Source: Brevibacterium sp. CCUG 69071
Lineage (GTDB): Bacteria > Actinomycetota > Actinomycetes > Actinomycetales > Brevibacteriaceae
DNA: 64,000 nucleotides
NCBI RefSeq assembly: GCF_021023135.1
Contig: NZ_PGFV01000004.1
Location: 124,001-188,000, forward strand
Direction: 5' to 3'
Both the position numbers and the translations under genes were made by a program. Below the pieces are notes generated by a model, which saw only the letters and a program-made list of their open reading frames with translations, was not told where the DNA came from and searched no databases. This document shows, piece after piece, positions 8,192-16,507 of this stretch (position 1 is its first letter; the number at the start of each line of letters is the position of its first letter).

Positions 8192-9250
8192 ATGGGCGAA
8201 CGGTCCGACGAGGATGAGTTCTCCGAGCTCGAATCCAGGGCGATGGCGGCTGCGCTGAGCGCCGCCCGCGAGGGATATCGCGGGGCGAATCCGCTGGTGG
8301 GAGCCGCGATCCTGACCCGCGACGGCCAGATCGTCGTGGGCCATCATGCCGGAGCCGGCTCACCCCACGCCGAGGTGGACGTCATCACCGCGGCCATCGA
8401 CCACGACATCGATTTGAGCGCCTCCACCCTGTTCGTCACCTTGGAGCCCTGCTCCCATACCGGCCGCACCGGACCGTGCACGCAGGCCATCATCGATGCC
8501 GGCATCCCCGAGCTCGTCTTCGCCCTCCCCGATACCAATTCCCTGGCCGCGGGCGGCGGGCAGATCCTCGCCGAGGCGGGGCTGAGCGTCCGCTCGGGAC
8601 TGGGCAGTGCCGAATCGCTGGCCCTCAATGCCCGGTGGCGTCGTGCCGTTGCCGAGGATCGTCCGTTCATCACCGCGAAGATCGCGCAGAGCCTCGACGG
8701 CATGGTCGCCGCGGCCGACGGGACCAGCCGGTGGATCACCTCGGCGGATTCCCGCGCGCACGCCCATGAGGTCCGGGCAAGGGTCGATGCGATCCTCGTC
8801 GGCACCGGAACCGCCCTGGCCGACGATCCCAGGCTCAACGCCCGAGGACCCGAGGGCGAGCCTTCGGCTTCCCAGCCGCTTCCCGTCGTGCTCGGCCGCA
8901 GCGATCTTCGGCCCGACTCCTTCCTCGCCCTCAACCCCGACACCGTCCATCTGCGCACCCACGACATCGAGGCGGCCCTGGACGAGCTGCATGATCGCGG
9001 GGTACGCCATCTGCTCGTCGAGGGCGGACCGCGCGTGCTCGGGGCGTTCCTTGCCGCCGGTGTCGTCGACGAAGTCCACTGCTATCAGGCGCCCATGCTC
9101 GTCGGTCCCGGGACCGGCAGCACTGCGGGGCTGTCCGTGTCGACGCTGAGTGAGGCCATCGACTTGGTCCCCGATGAATCGGGAGATCCGGCGCTGACCA
9201 GGCTCGGCCCGGACACGCTGCTCCATTTCGTCACTGCCGACAGTTCCTAG
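8192..9250 (+). CDS. ribD: Bifunctional riboflavin biosynthesis deaminase/reductase RibD
   Basis: 352 residues. RibD deaminates and then reduces the pyrimidine formed by GTP cyclohydrolase II. The N-terminal cytidine-deaminase-like domain has the zinc ligands in HAEV (59-62) and PCSHTGRTGPC (86-96). The C-terminal reductase domain starts near 150 (RPFITAKIAQSLDGMVAAADG) and contains the nucleotide-binding LLVEGGPRVLGAFL. I chose the ATG at 8192 because AAGGGAGG lies 7 bases upstream; a longer in-frame reading from 8063 would translate the riboswitch. First gene of ribD-ribE-ribBA-ribH. Confidence 0.95.
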   Translation: MGERSDEDEFSELESRAMAAALSAAREGYRGANPLVGAAILTRDGQIVVGHHAGAGSPHAEVDVITAAIDHDIDLSASTLFVTLEPCSHTGRTGPCTQAIIDAGIPELVFALPDTNSLAAGGGQILAEAGLSVRSGLGSAESLALNARWRRAVAEDRPFITAKIAQSLDGMVAAADGTSRWITSADSRAHAHEVRARVDAILVGTGTALADDPRLNARGPEGEPSASQPLPVVLGRSDLRPDSFLALNPDTVHLRTHDIEAALDELHDRGVRHLLVEGGPRVLGAFLAAGVVDEVHCYQAPMLVGPGTGSTAGLSVSTLSEAIDLVPDESGDPALTRLGPDTLLHFVTADSS

Positions 9251-9312
9251 CGCTCCCGTCCACCCGTCTTCGCACCGCACACAGCACCACAACCACACGA
9301 CTCGGAGTATCA

Positions 9313-9981
9313 ATGTTCACCGGAATCATCGAAGAGCTCGGCACCGTCCTGTCCGTCGAGGGCAAGGACGATGCCGCGGTCATTACGATCGACGCCAAAG
9401 GCCTCGTCGCGAATCTCGAACTGGGCGGCTCCCTGGCCGTCAACGGCGTCTGCCTGACCTCGGTTCGGAAGGAAGCCGAAGCGGCAGTCACTCTCTTCAC
9501 CGCCGAGGTGATGGGCGAGACCCTGCGGCTGACCGGACTCGGCGCCCTGCGCCCCGGCGATCGGGTCAATCTGGAACGGTGCGTATCCGCCTCGGCGCGC
9601 CTGGACGGACACGTCGTGCAGGGCCACGTCGACGGCTGCGGCGAGCTGCTCCGCCGTGTCGATCGGGCCGATTGGTCGACCCTGCGGATCGGCATCCCGA
9701 ATGAGCTCGCCCCGTACACCGCGGTCAAGGGTTCGATCGTCCTCAACGGCGTGTCCCTGACCCTGACTGCGGTTTCGGAACCGGACGAGGAAACCGCCTG
9801 GGTCGAGGTCGGACTCATCCCCGCGACCCTGAGCAACACCACCTTCGGCGACATGACCCGCGGAGACCCCGTCAACGTCGAGGTCGACGTGCTCGCAAAG
9901 TACACCGCTCGGCTGCTCGCCTTCCGCGATGCAGCAGCCCCAACCCGCGCCACCCTGAACGAAGGAGCCGACAATGACTGA
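9313..9981 (+). CDS. ribE: Riboflavin synthase (alpha subunit type)
   Basis: 222 residues, starting MFTGIIEELG as in nearly all family members. Two tandem lumazine-binding barrels are visible: residues 1 to about 97, with LAVNGVCLT, and about 98-195, with the equivalent IVLNGVSLT. The enzyme dismutates two 6,7-dimethyl-8-ribityllumazine molecules to riboflavin. The stop overlaps the ribBA start by 8 bases (9974-9981), which suggests translational coupling. The 62-base gap to ribD has no hairpin that I can see. Confidence 0.96.
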   Translation: MFTGIIEELGTVLSVEGKDDAAVITIDAKGLVANLELGGSLAVNGVCLTSVRKEAEAAVTLFTAEVMGETLRLTGLGALRPGDRVNLERCVSASARLDGHVVQGHVDGCGELLRRVDRADWSTLRIGIPNELAPYTAVKGSIVLNGVSLTLTAVSEPDEETAWVEVGLIPATLSNTTFGDMTRGDPVNVEVDVLAKYTARLLAFRDAAAPTRATLNEGADND

Positions 9982-11344
9982 CGCACGGGAATTCGCGACC
10001 ACCTCGGCGACGGCAGCAGCCGGCCTCGACACGATCGAAGAGGCGATCGCCGCCTTCGCCGCGGGACGTCCGATCGTCGTCGTCGACGACGAGGACCGCG
10101 AGAACGAGGGCGACCTCATCATGGCCGCCGAATTCGCCGGACCCGAGTCCATGGGCTTCTTCGTCCGCTACACTTCGGGCGTCATCTGCGCGCCGATGGA
10201 GGCCGAACGTGCCGCCGCACTCGAGCTGCCACCCATGGTCGCTGCCAACGAGGACCCCAAAGGCACCGCGTACACCGTCAGCTGCGACGCGGTCGGGGTG
10301 AGCACGGGAATCAGCGCCGCCGAACGCGCCATGACCGGCCGTCATCTGGCCGCGGCGGTCCCCGACCCTGCCTCGATCACCCGCCCGGGACATGTGTTCC
10401 CGCTCATCGCGAAGCCCGGCGGGGTCCGCGAGCGGCCCGGCCACACCGAGGCGGGAGTGGATTTCGCCCGTCTCGCCGGGGCCGTTCCGGTGGCGATGAT
10501 CGGCGAGGTGGTCCATGACGACGGATCGATGATGCGCTTCGACGCCCTGCGGGAATTCGCGAGCGCCCACGACCTGGTGATGGTCTCGATTGAGCAGCTC
10601 ATCGCCTTCCTCGACGAGGGTGAAGTTACGGGTGCGTCGGATGCCGCGGTGGCTGCGGTTGGGGCTGGCTCGGGGGCCACTGGGTCGGGGGCGGCTGTCG
10701 CTGGGTCGGAGACCGTGCAGGCGACGACCGCCTCGGTGCCTCTGCCGACGAAGTTCGGGAGGTTCGCTGCCCGCGCATTCACGGTCGCTGGGCACGACCA
10801 CCTCGGCGTGTTCTCCGGCATCGATCTCGACGATCTGCCGCCTGCTCCCCTGGTCCGGGTGCATTCGGAGTGCCTGACCGGGGATGTCTTCGGCTCGCAC
10901 CGGTGCGACTGCGGAGAGCAGCTCGACCTGGCGCTGTCGCGGATCGCCGAGGAAGGCGGTGCCGTCATCTACCTCACCGGTCACGAAGGTCGTGGGATCG
11001 GGCTGAGCAACAAGCTGCGCGCCTACGCGCTGCAGGATCAGGGGCGGGACACGGTCGATGCGAACCGCGAACTCGGCTTCCATGACGATGCCCGCGACTA
11101 CCGTGCGGCGGCGGAGATCCTGCGCTCCCTCGGTCTGACCCGGATCCGCCTGCTGACGAACAACCCCGAGAAGACCCGCGCCCTCGAATCGCTGGGAATC
11201 ACGATCGAGGCCGTCGAGCCGCTGGAGATCCCGGCTCGGCCGGAGAATACGAACTACCTCAACACCAAGCGTGAGCGCATGCACCACACGCTGACGCTGC
11301 CGTCCGTCACCGGCACCCCGCTGGCCGGGGCACAGCACAGCTGA
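9974..11344 (+). CDS. ribBA: Bifunctional 3,4-dihydroxy-2-butanone-4-phosphate synthase / GTP cyclohydrolase II
   Basis: 456 residues. The N-terminal RibB domain shows the acidic [12 protein letters not shown] motif and the conserved TRPGHVFPL. An Ala/Gly/Ser-rich linker (about 220-250) follows, then the RibA domain with the zinc cysteines Cys300, Cys311 and Cys313 ([15 protein letters not shown]) and [11 protein letters not shown]. It supplies both precursors of the pathway, from ribulose 5-phosphate and GTP. The linker is longer and more low-complexity than I expect for the family. It overlaps ribE by 8 bases. Confidence 0.96.
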   Translation: MTDAREFATTSATAAAGLDTIEEAIAAFAAGRPIVVVDDEDRENEGDLIMAAEFAGPESMGFFVRYTSGVICAPMEAERAAALELPPMVAANEDPKGTAYTVSCDAVGVSTGISAAERAMTGRHLAAAVPDPASITRPGHVFPLIAKPGGVRERPGHTEAGVDFARLAGAVPVAMIGEVVHDDGSMMRFDALREFASAHDLVMVSIEQLIAFLDEGEVTGASDAAVAAVGAGSGATGSGAAVAGSETVQATTASVPLPTKFGRFAARAFTVAGHDHLGVFSGIDLDDLPPAPLVRVHSECLTGDVFGSHRCDCGEQLDLALSRIAEEGGAVIYLTGHEGRGIGLSNKLRAYALQDQGRDTVDANRELGFHDDARDYRAAAEILRSLGLTRIRLLTNNPEKTRALESLGITIEAVEPLEIPARPENTNYLNTKRERMHHTLTLPSVTGTPLAGAQHS

Positions 11345-11387
11345 CCACCGACGCCCCGGGAACCCGGGGCCTGCGAAAGGAACCACC

Positions 11388-11858
11388 ATGGCACATTCCG
11401 GAGCACCCGAGCTCGCCATCTCATCACCGGGCACCCAAGTCGCGGTCATCGCGGCCTCCTGGCACACACAGATCATGGACGGCCTGGTCGCCGGGGCCGA
11501 ACGCGCCGCGACCGAAGCCGGAGCGCAGATCACGCTGATCCGCGTCCCGGGCAGCTTCGAACTGCCCGTCGCCGCGGCACGCGTAGCTCCGCACTTCGAG
11601 GCGATCGTCGCCCTCGGCGTCGTCATCCGCGGCGGCACCCCGCACTTCGACTACGTCTGCCAAGCGGCGACCGATGGGCTCAGTCGGGTCGCGATCGACT
11701 CGGGCAAGCCCGTCGGCTTCGGGGTGCTCACGTGCGACACCGAGCAGCAGGGCCTCGACCGTGCCGGGCTCGAGGGCTCGCAGGAGAACAAAGGCCACGA
11801 GGCGATGACCGCCGCCCTGGTCACCGCCTCGGCGCTCGCGGAGTATCCGCCGGCTTGA
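11388..11858 (+). CDS. ribH: 6,7-dimethyl-8-ribityllumazine synthase
   Basis: 156 residues, the usual size. The enzyme condenses the RibD product and the RibB product. Visible motifs are the substrate-binding [10 protein letters not shown], the phosphate-binding [14 protein letters not shown] with catalytic His86, and [11 protein letters not shown] near the end. GAAAGGAACCACC precedes the ATG. It is the last gene of the operon, followed by a 34-base tandem repeat and the stem-loop element shared with another locus. Confidence 0.96.
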   Translation: MAHSGAPELAISSPGTQVAVIAASWHTQIMDGLVAGAERAATEAGAQITLIRVPGSFELPVAAARVAPHFEAIVALGVVIRGGTPHFDYVCQAATDGLSRVAIDSGKPVGFGVLTCDTEQQGLDRAGLEGSQENKGHEAMTAALVTASALAEYPPA

Positions 11859-11923
11859 GCGCGGGCGCGTCCGGCAGCTGCCACCGGCCTGAGCGCAGGT
11901 CCGTCCGGCAGGTGCCACCGGCG
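11856..11923 (+). repeat. 34-bp tandem duplication beginning at the ribH stop codon
   Basis: Units 11856-11889 and 11890-11923 match at 29 of 34 positions. The first begins with the ribH TGA, so the stop codon itself has been copied; both contain GTCCGGCAG and TGCCACCGG. It leads directly into the first 16-bp copy of the GGACGATCYGTGCTGA element. Confidence 0.7.
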
Positions 11924-12001
11924 GACGATCTGTGCTGAACGCGCTGTGAATAGAGGACGATCCGTGCTGAAATCCTCGAGGGAAATCAGCACAGATCGTC
12001 C
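11923..12001. repeat. Stem-loop repeat element (GGACGATCYGTGCTGA family) between convergent ribH and poxB
   Basis: Three 16-base copies: 11923-11938 and 11955-11970 direct, and 11986-12001 inverted. Copies two and three form a hairpin (15 of 16 pairs, 15-base loop) and copy one could compete with copy two. The same element occurs at 59303-59349. Its position between two convergent genes suggests a bidirectional terminator or a small mobile palindromic repeat. Confidence 0.7.
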
Positions 12002-12062
12002 GCGCAACGCCCCATCACCGGGGCAGGCGGCCCGGAGCAGGCGCCCCCTCAGCGAAACTGGC

Positions 12063-13778
12063 TCAGAACAGCTGTCGGATGTTCGTCCGGGCCAGGTCCA
12101 CGAGTTCGTCGCCCTTGCCGGAGAGCACCGTGCGGATCGCGTAGAGGGCGAATCCCTTGGCCTGTTCGGCGGTGATCGACGGCGGCATCGACAGCTCCTG
12201 GCGCTCCGTGACCACGTCGAGGACGGCGGCCCCGTCGTAGTCGAGGAACTCGCGCACGACCTTCGGCAGGTCCTTGGACTTCTCGACGCGGAACCCCTTG
12301 ATTCCCACCGCCTCGGCGATGGTGGAGAAGTCGGGGTTCGACAGGTCGGTGCCGAAGGTGACGAAGCCGGCGGCCTTCATCTCCAACTCGACGAAGTTGA
12401 GGGACGAATTGTTGTAGACGACGGTCTTGACCGGCAGCTTGTTCTGGGTGAGCGTGATGAGCTCACCGAGCAGCATCGCCAACCCGCCGTCTCCGGCCAT
12501 GGCGATGGTCTGTCGCCCCTCGTGGGAGGCCTGCACGCCGACGCTCTGGGAAAGTGCGTTGGCCATCGACCCGTGGCTGAACGACCCGATGAGGCGGCGA
12601 CTGCCATTCATCGTCAGATACCGTGCGGCCCAGACGACCGGGGAACCGACATCGGGAACGAAGACGGCGTCGTCATCGGCCATCTCGTCGATGAGGCGGG
12701 TCAGATACTGCGGGTGGATCGTCCGCTTCGACGGGGTGGCGAGCTCGTCGAGATCCTTCCGGGTCTTCGCGTAGTGCTTGGTCATCGACTTCAGGTGCGT
12801 GCTGCTGCGGCTCGACTTGATCAGCGGCAGCAGTGCATCGACGGTGTCAGCGACCGTGCCCACGAGCGGAATGTCGACCGACGTCCTGCGCCCGATCTGG
12901 GAGCCGCGGACATCGACCTGGATGACCGTGGCGTCATCGGGATAGAACTGCTGATAGGGCAGGTCGGTGCCGAGCATGAGCAGGGTGTCGCAGTCCTTGA
13001 GCGCGTGATAGCCCGAGGAGAAGCCGAGCAGTCCGGTCATGCCCACGTCGTAGGGGTTGTCGTATTCGACGAACTCCTTGCCGCGCAGGGAGTGGACGAT
13101 CGGGGCCTGGAGCTTCTCGGCGATGGCGATGAGCTCATCGTGGGAGCCTTCGGTGCCCGCACCGGCGAGGATCGTGACCTTCTTGCCCTTGTTCAGTGCT
13201 TCCGCGGCGGCTCCCAGCTGGGATTCCGCAGGGGTCATGTGCGAGGGATGGGCCTTGATCACCTCGGCGGCGGCCTCGATCTCTGCCAGACCGACATCGC
13301 CGGGGATGACGAGGACCGCGACCCCGCGCTTCTCCACGGCCTCACGCATGGCGATGCGCAGGAGCCGGGGCATCTGTTCGGCAGTGGCGACGTGCTCGAC
13401 GTAGACGCTGCATTCGCGGAAGAGCTCGGTCGGGTGAGTCTCCTGGAAGTAGTTCGAGCCGATCTCATCGCTGGGGATGTGAGCGGCGATCGCGAGCACG
13501 GGCACGCGGGAGCGCTGGGCGTCGTAGAGGCCGTTGATGAGGTGGAGGTTGCCGGGTCCGCAGCTGCCCGCGCAGACGGCGAGCTCACCGGTCAGGGCCG
13601 CTTCACCGCTGGCGGCGAAGGATGCCGCCTCTTCGTGGCGGACGTGGACCCATTCGAGCTCGGGGTTGACCCGCAGGGCGTCGGTGAAGCCGTTGAGGGA
13701 ATCTCCGGGAATCCCGTAGACGCGCTTGACTCCGCTGGCCACGAGCGTATCGACGATGTTTCTTGCGACGGTGGGCAT
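12063..13778 (-). CDS. poxB: Pyruvate oxidase / pyruvate dehydrogenase (quinone), ThDP-dependent
   Basis: 571 residues with the three ThDP-enzyme domains. The N-terminal Pyr domain carries the activating Glu (HVRHEEAASFAASGEA, Glu49/Glu50), the middle FAD-binding domain spans about 190-340, and the C-terminal PP domain has the GDG...NN motif (GDGGLAML near 426, VVYNN near 452). MPTVARNIVDTLVASGVKRVYGIPGDSLN and the RQLF end resemble E. coli PoxB, a membrane-associated, quinone-linked enzyme making acetate and CO2 from pyruvate. A strong GGAAGGAA site precedes the ATG. Acetolactate synthase is a relative, but the sequence is closer to PoxB. Confidence 0.9.
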   Translation of the reverse strand: MPTVARNIVDTLVASGVKRVYGIPGDSLNGFTDALRVNPELEWVHVRHEEAASFAASGEAALTGELAVCAGSCGPGNLHLINGLYDAQRSRVPVLAIAAHIPSDEIGSNYFQETHPTELFRECSVYVEHVATAEQMPRLLRIAMREAVEKRGVAVLVIPGDVGLAEIEAAAEVIKAHPSHMTPAESQLGAAAEALNKGKKVTILAGAGTEGSHDELIAIAEKLQAPIVHSLRGKEFVEYDNPYDVGMTGLLGFSSGYHALKDCDTLLMLGTDLPYQQFYPDDATVIQVDVRGSQIGRRTSVDIPLVGTVADTVDALLPLIKSSRSSTHLKSMTKHYAKTRKDLDELATPSKRTIHPQYLTRLIDEMADDDAVFVPDVGSPVVWAARYLTMNGSRRLIGSFSHGSMANALSQSVGVQASHEGRQTIAMAGDGGLAMLLGELITLTQNKLPVKTVVYNNSSLNFVELEMKAAGFVTFGTDLSNPDFSTIAEAVGIKGFRVEKSKDLPKVVREFLDYDGAAVLDVVTERQELSMPPSITAEQAKGFALYAIRTVLSGKGDELVDLARTNIRQLF

Positions 13779-13962
13779 TGAGTTCCTTCCGTTGAAACAT
13801 AAGCACCGGGTCGGCTCGAAAGCGTGCCCCGGTGAGGGGTGTTGACCGCACCGTCAGTCTAGACCCGGGCGTTTCGGGTGAGCAGTGTGAAAGTGGCGAC
13901 ACGTGGGCAGCGCGGCGCTCGGATCGGGGTGCCCCGGATATGACAAACGATTTGGCACATCG

Positions 13963-14005
13963 GCAGAACGTGTAAAAAGATCGCCTCTTTTTTTACACGT
14001 TCTGC
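13963..14005 (-). terminator. Strong intrinsic terminator at the end of the Wadjet-MFS operon
   Basis: The arms GCAGAACGTGTAAAAAGA (13963-13980) and 13986-14005 pair almost fully around a short loop; the second arm carries seven Ts against five As. It begins 22 bases past the stop of the minus-strand MFS gene and separates it from the poxB start. A/T runs on both arms would let it work on either strand. Confidence 0.85.
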
Positions 14006-14027
14006 GACCTGCAGCCAACCCTCATCC

Positions 14028-15191
14028 TCAGCTCTTGGCCGCCAGGGCCGTCGCCGCCGTGAGCAGGCCAGCCATGACGATGGCCATCAGCGGATAGCCG
14101 CCGACGAGACCGGCCAGGGCCGGCCCGGCCGCGGGAGCCAGCGCCGTGCCGACGGTGATCGGGGCGACGAAGACACCGTTGATCGCCCCGAAGTTCTTCG
14201 TCCCCCACCGGTCGGACACGGCGGTGGCCTGCAGCAGGGTGATGCAGCCGCGCACTCCGCCGGCGAGCATGCCGATGCCGATGAGCAGCCAGATCGGCCC
14301 GGGCACGAGGGCGAGCAGCCACAGCCCCACGGCGCCTGCGGCGAAGAGGATGACCGTGCGGGAGCGCGGGCTGCTGCGTCTCTCCAGCGCCGGGTAGAAG
14401 AACCGGCCGGTCACCTGGCCGAAGCCGACGAGCCCGAGCGCGATGGCCGCGATGCTGTAGTCGGCTCCGCGTTCGATGATGAGCGGGATGATGTTGATCG
14501 TCACCGCGAACAGGGTGAAGGTCGAAGCGGCGACCGCGATCTGCAGGACGACGAAGCGCGGATCGCGGGTGACCGTGCGGATCTGCGCCGGCGAGGGTTT
14601 CTCGGTCACGGTCGACGCCTCGTCGGTCCACCTCCGGTTGAGGAAGAACAGGTGCATGGGCAGCGCGGTGACCGCGAGGACCACCGCGAGCACGACATAG
14701 GTGGGCCGCCAGCCGTAGGAATCGATGAGCCAGGCGATGATCGGAGCGAACACCGTCGAGGCAAGTCCTCCGACCAGCGTGATCGTCGTCAGCGGTTTGA
14801 CCCGGTTCGCCCCGTACCAGCGGGTGACCACGGCGAAGGCCGGCGGGTAGAGCGTGGCAGCCTGGGCGAATCCCGCGAGCACCCACGCGAGGTAGAAGAC
14901 GAGCAGATTGGGGGCAGCGGCGACGATGAGGAGAGCGAGGACGCCGATGACCGTGCCCAGACTCATGATCGACCGCGGCCCGTACGAGTCGAGCAGCTTG
15001 CCGACCCGGATCCCGGCAATCGCGGAGACCACGAGTCCCAGCGAGAGGGCGGCGGTGACGACCGTGTGACTCCACTCCATGTCCTGCGAGATCGGCTCGA
15101 CCGCCACCGGCAGCGAATAGTAGAGCAGCCCCCAGCTCACGAGCTCGGCGATGCAGAGCGCGATCAGCCCACCCCGTGGACGGTCTGTCAT
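14028..15191 (-). CDS. MFS transporter translationally coupled to jetD
   Basis: 387 residues, about twelve membrane helices in two halves, with FLNRRWTDEASTVTEKPSPAQIRTV as the central cytoplasmic loop. The start shares an ATGA with the jetD stop (15188-15191), so it is the last cistron of the Wadjet operon, and the terminator at 13963 follows. The fold resembles monocarboxylate/oxalate:formate-type MFS carriers (SWGLLYYSLPVAVEPISQDMEWS), but the substrate is unknown. An MFS carrier is not a known Wadjet component; it may be an incidental passenger or functionally tied to defence. Confidence 0.85.
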   Translation of the reverse strand: MTDRPRGGLIALCIAELVSWGLLYYSLPVAVEPISQDMEWSHTVVTAALSLGLVVSAIAGIRVGKLLDSYGPRSIMSLGTVIGVLALLIVAAAPNLLVFYLAWVLAGFAQAATLYPPAFAVVTRWYGANRVKPLTTITLVGGLASTVFAPIIAWLIDSYGWRPTYVVLAVVLAVTALPMHLFFLNRRWTDEASTVTEKPSPAQIRTVTRDPRFVVLQIAVAASTFTLFAVTINIIPLIIERGADYSIAAIALGLVGFGQVTGRFFYPALERRSSPRSRTVILFAAGAVGLWLLALVPGPIWLLIGIGMLAGGVRGCITLLQATAVSDRWGTKNFGAINGVFVAPITVGTALAPAAGPALAGLVGGYPLMAIVMAGLLTAATALAAKS

Positions 15192-16507
15192 GACCCGAGG
15201 TCCCCCGCCGAGGTGGCCGGTCGATCCAGCCCCGCCGAGGTGGACGGGTCGTCATCGTCGCCCGCCGAGGCGGCCAGTCGTTCCAGCGCCGCCGACCAGG
15301 GGATCCGCTCCTGTTCGAGGCGGACGTCGCCTTCGGCGCGGATCCGGGTCAGCGCCCGTCCCTCCGTGCCGGTCAGGGCGGAGAACGTTCCCGTGTGCGG
15401 TTTCGGTTCGGGCACCCATAGGTCCCGGTGCTCGAGCAGAGTCGCCTCGTCCATGAGCACCGACTCCACCTGCGGCAGGTGCCGACGCAGCCGGGAGAGG
15501 ATCGCGAAACCGTGGGAGTCGAGATCGCCCCAGTAGAGGATGCGCGCCCCGCGCACCCAGCCCAGTCGCGCGACGGTGTCGACGGCGTAGCCCGAACCGT
15601 GGATGGCGACCGCCCCCGGCCAGTCCGGCATCGCGAGCACAGATTCGAGGTTCTCGAAGACGAAGACGATCCGTGCGGCGATCTTCATCGTGTTCAGTTC
15701 GACCACCTGTGCGCTGATGTCGCTCAGACCCGCGGGACGCAGTGAGGGATCGAGGAGGCGCAGTCGGATCCGCGGTTCGGCGTCGAGGACGTCGACCGCC
15801 TCGGCGTGTCCGGCCGCGGCAAGGAGGGCGGTGACGAGGGATCGGTGCGCCTCGAACCATTTCGAGTCGACCCCGCGGATGGGCATCTGCCGCGGCCGCA
15901 GGGAGCCGAGCGGATTGTCCCGCAACCACGTGACGACCTCGAGGACGGTGGCGAATTCCTCGTCGCTGAGCCCGATGATGCGCTTCGCGTGCGCCTTGAT
16001 CGCCGAGGCGGTCGGGTCACCGTCCGCGGAGACGGTCGGGCCGTCTTCCGCCGAGACGGTCGGACTGTCTTCCGCCGAGGCGGTCGACGGCACGGCCCCG
16101 AATCGCGCCCTGATCGTCGCGGCCCGCTCCCGCAGGCGCCGCCACTGCCGCGCCTCGTCCCCGCCGGCGAAGTCAGCGACCGCGTCAGGGGAGCGCAGGT
16201 GCAGCCGGAGCGGGATTTGCTGGCGCCCGACGCGGGCCCAGGATCGTTCACCCCAGTCGACGGTCGGGGCATCGAGAGCCCGGACGTGACGACCACGGTC
16301 AGCGTGACCCGGGGCGTCGATGGCCCGCCAACTCGTCGCCCAGTCCATCGCGGCGGCCTGATCGGCGAGGACCTGCCGCTCCGTGGGCGGGTGCAGGGCG
16401 ATGTCCACGCTCACCTCAGCCTCGGCGAGTGCCGCCCACGTCGACATCGACGAGCGCAGGCGCTTACGGGCCCTCGCTCTCGCCTCGGCGACGGTGAGCA
16501 TCGTCAT
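15188..16507 (-). CDS. jetD: Wadjet protein JetD (DUF3322-DUF2220, Toprim nuclease subunit)
   Basis: 439 residues from the ATG at 16507, which overlaps the jetC stop in an ATGA. JetD is the nuclease that cleaves closed circular DNA after the JetABC motor has extruded it. The N-terminal DUF3322 region spans about 1-270. The C-terminal DUF2220/Toprim domain has the acidic FENLES (Glu285/Glu288) and the DxD in YWGDLDSHGF (Asp328, Asp330), all apparently intact. Oddities are three 8-residue repeats of the type SAEDGPTV at 143-168 and a low-complexity tail (412-439, TSAG repeats), both carrying the CGCCGAGGYGG motif in DNA. A longer open frame to 16933 lies inside jetC and is not real. Confidence 0.93.
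   Translation of the reverse strand: MTMLTVAEARARARKRLRSSMSTWAALAEAEVSVDIALHPPTERQVLADQAAAMDWATSWRAIDAPGHADRGRHVRALDAPTVDWGERSWARVGRQQIPLRLHLRSPDAVADFAGGDEARQWRRLRERAATIRARFGAVPSTASAEDSPTVSAEDGPTVSADGDPTASAIKAHAKRIIGLSDEEFATVLEVVTWLRDNPLGSLRPRQMPIRGVDSKWFEAHRSLVTALLAAAGHAEAVDVLDAEPRIRLRLLDPSLRPAGLSDISAQVVELNTMKIAARIVFVFENLESVLAMPDWPGAVAIHGSGYAVDTVARLGWVRGARILYWGDLDSHGFAILSRLRRHLPQVESVLMDEATLLEHRDLWVPEPKPHTGTFSALTGTEGRALTRIRAEGDVRLEQERIPWSAALERLAASAGDDDDPSTSAGLDRPATSAGDLGS
16004..16081 (-). repeat. 24-bp in-frame tandem repeats in jetD
   Basis: Three consecutive units of about 24 bases, each beginning TCCGCSGAGRCGGTCG on the plus strand, encode SAEDSPTV, SAEDGPTV and SADGDPTA. They sit between helices of the N-terminal domain and should form a flexible linker. 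A similar low-complexity stretch closes the gene at 15191-15275. Confidence 0.7.
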
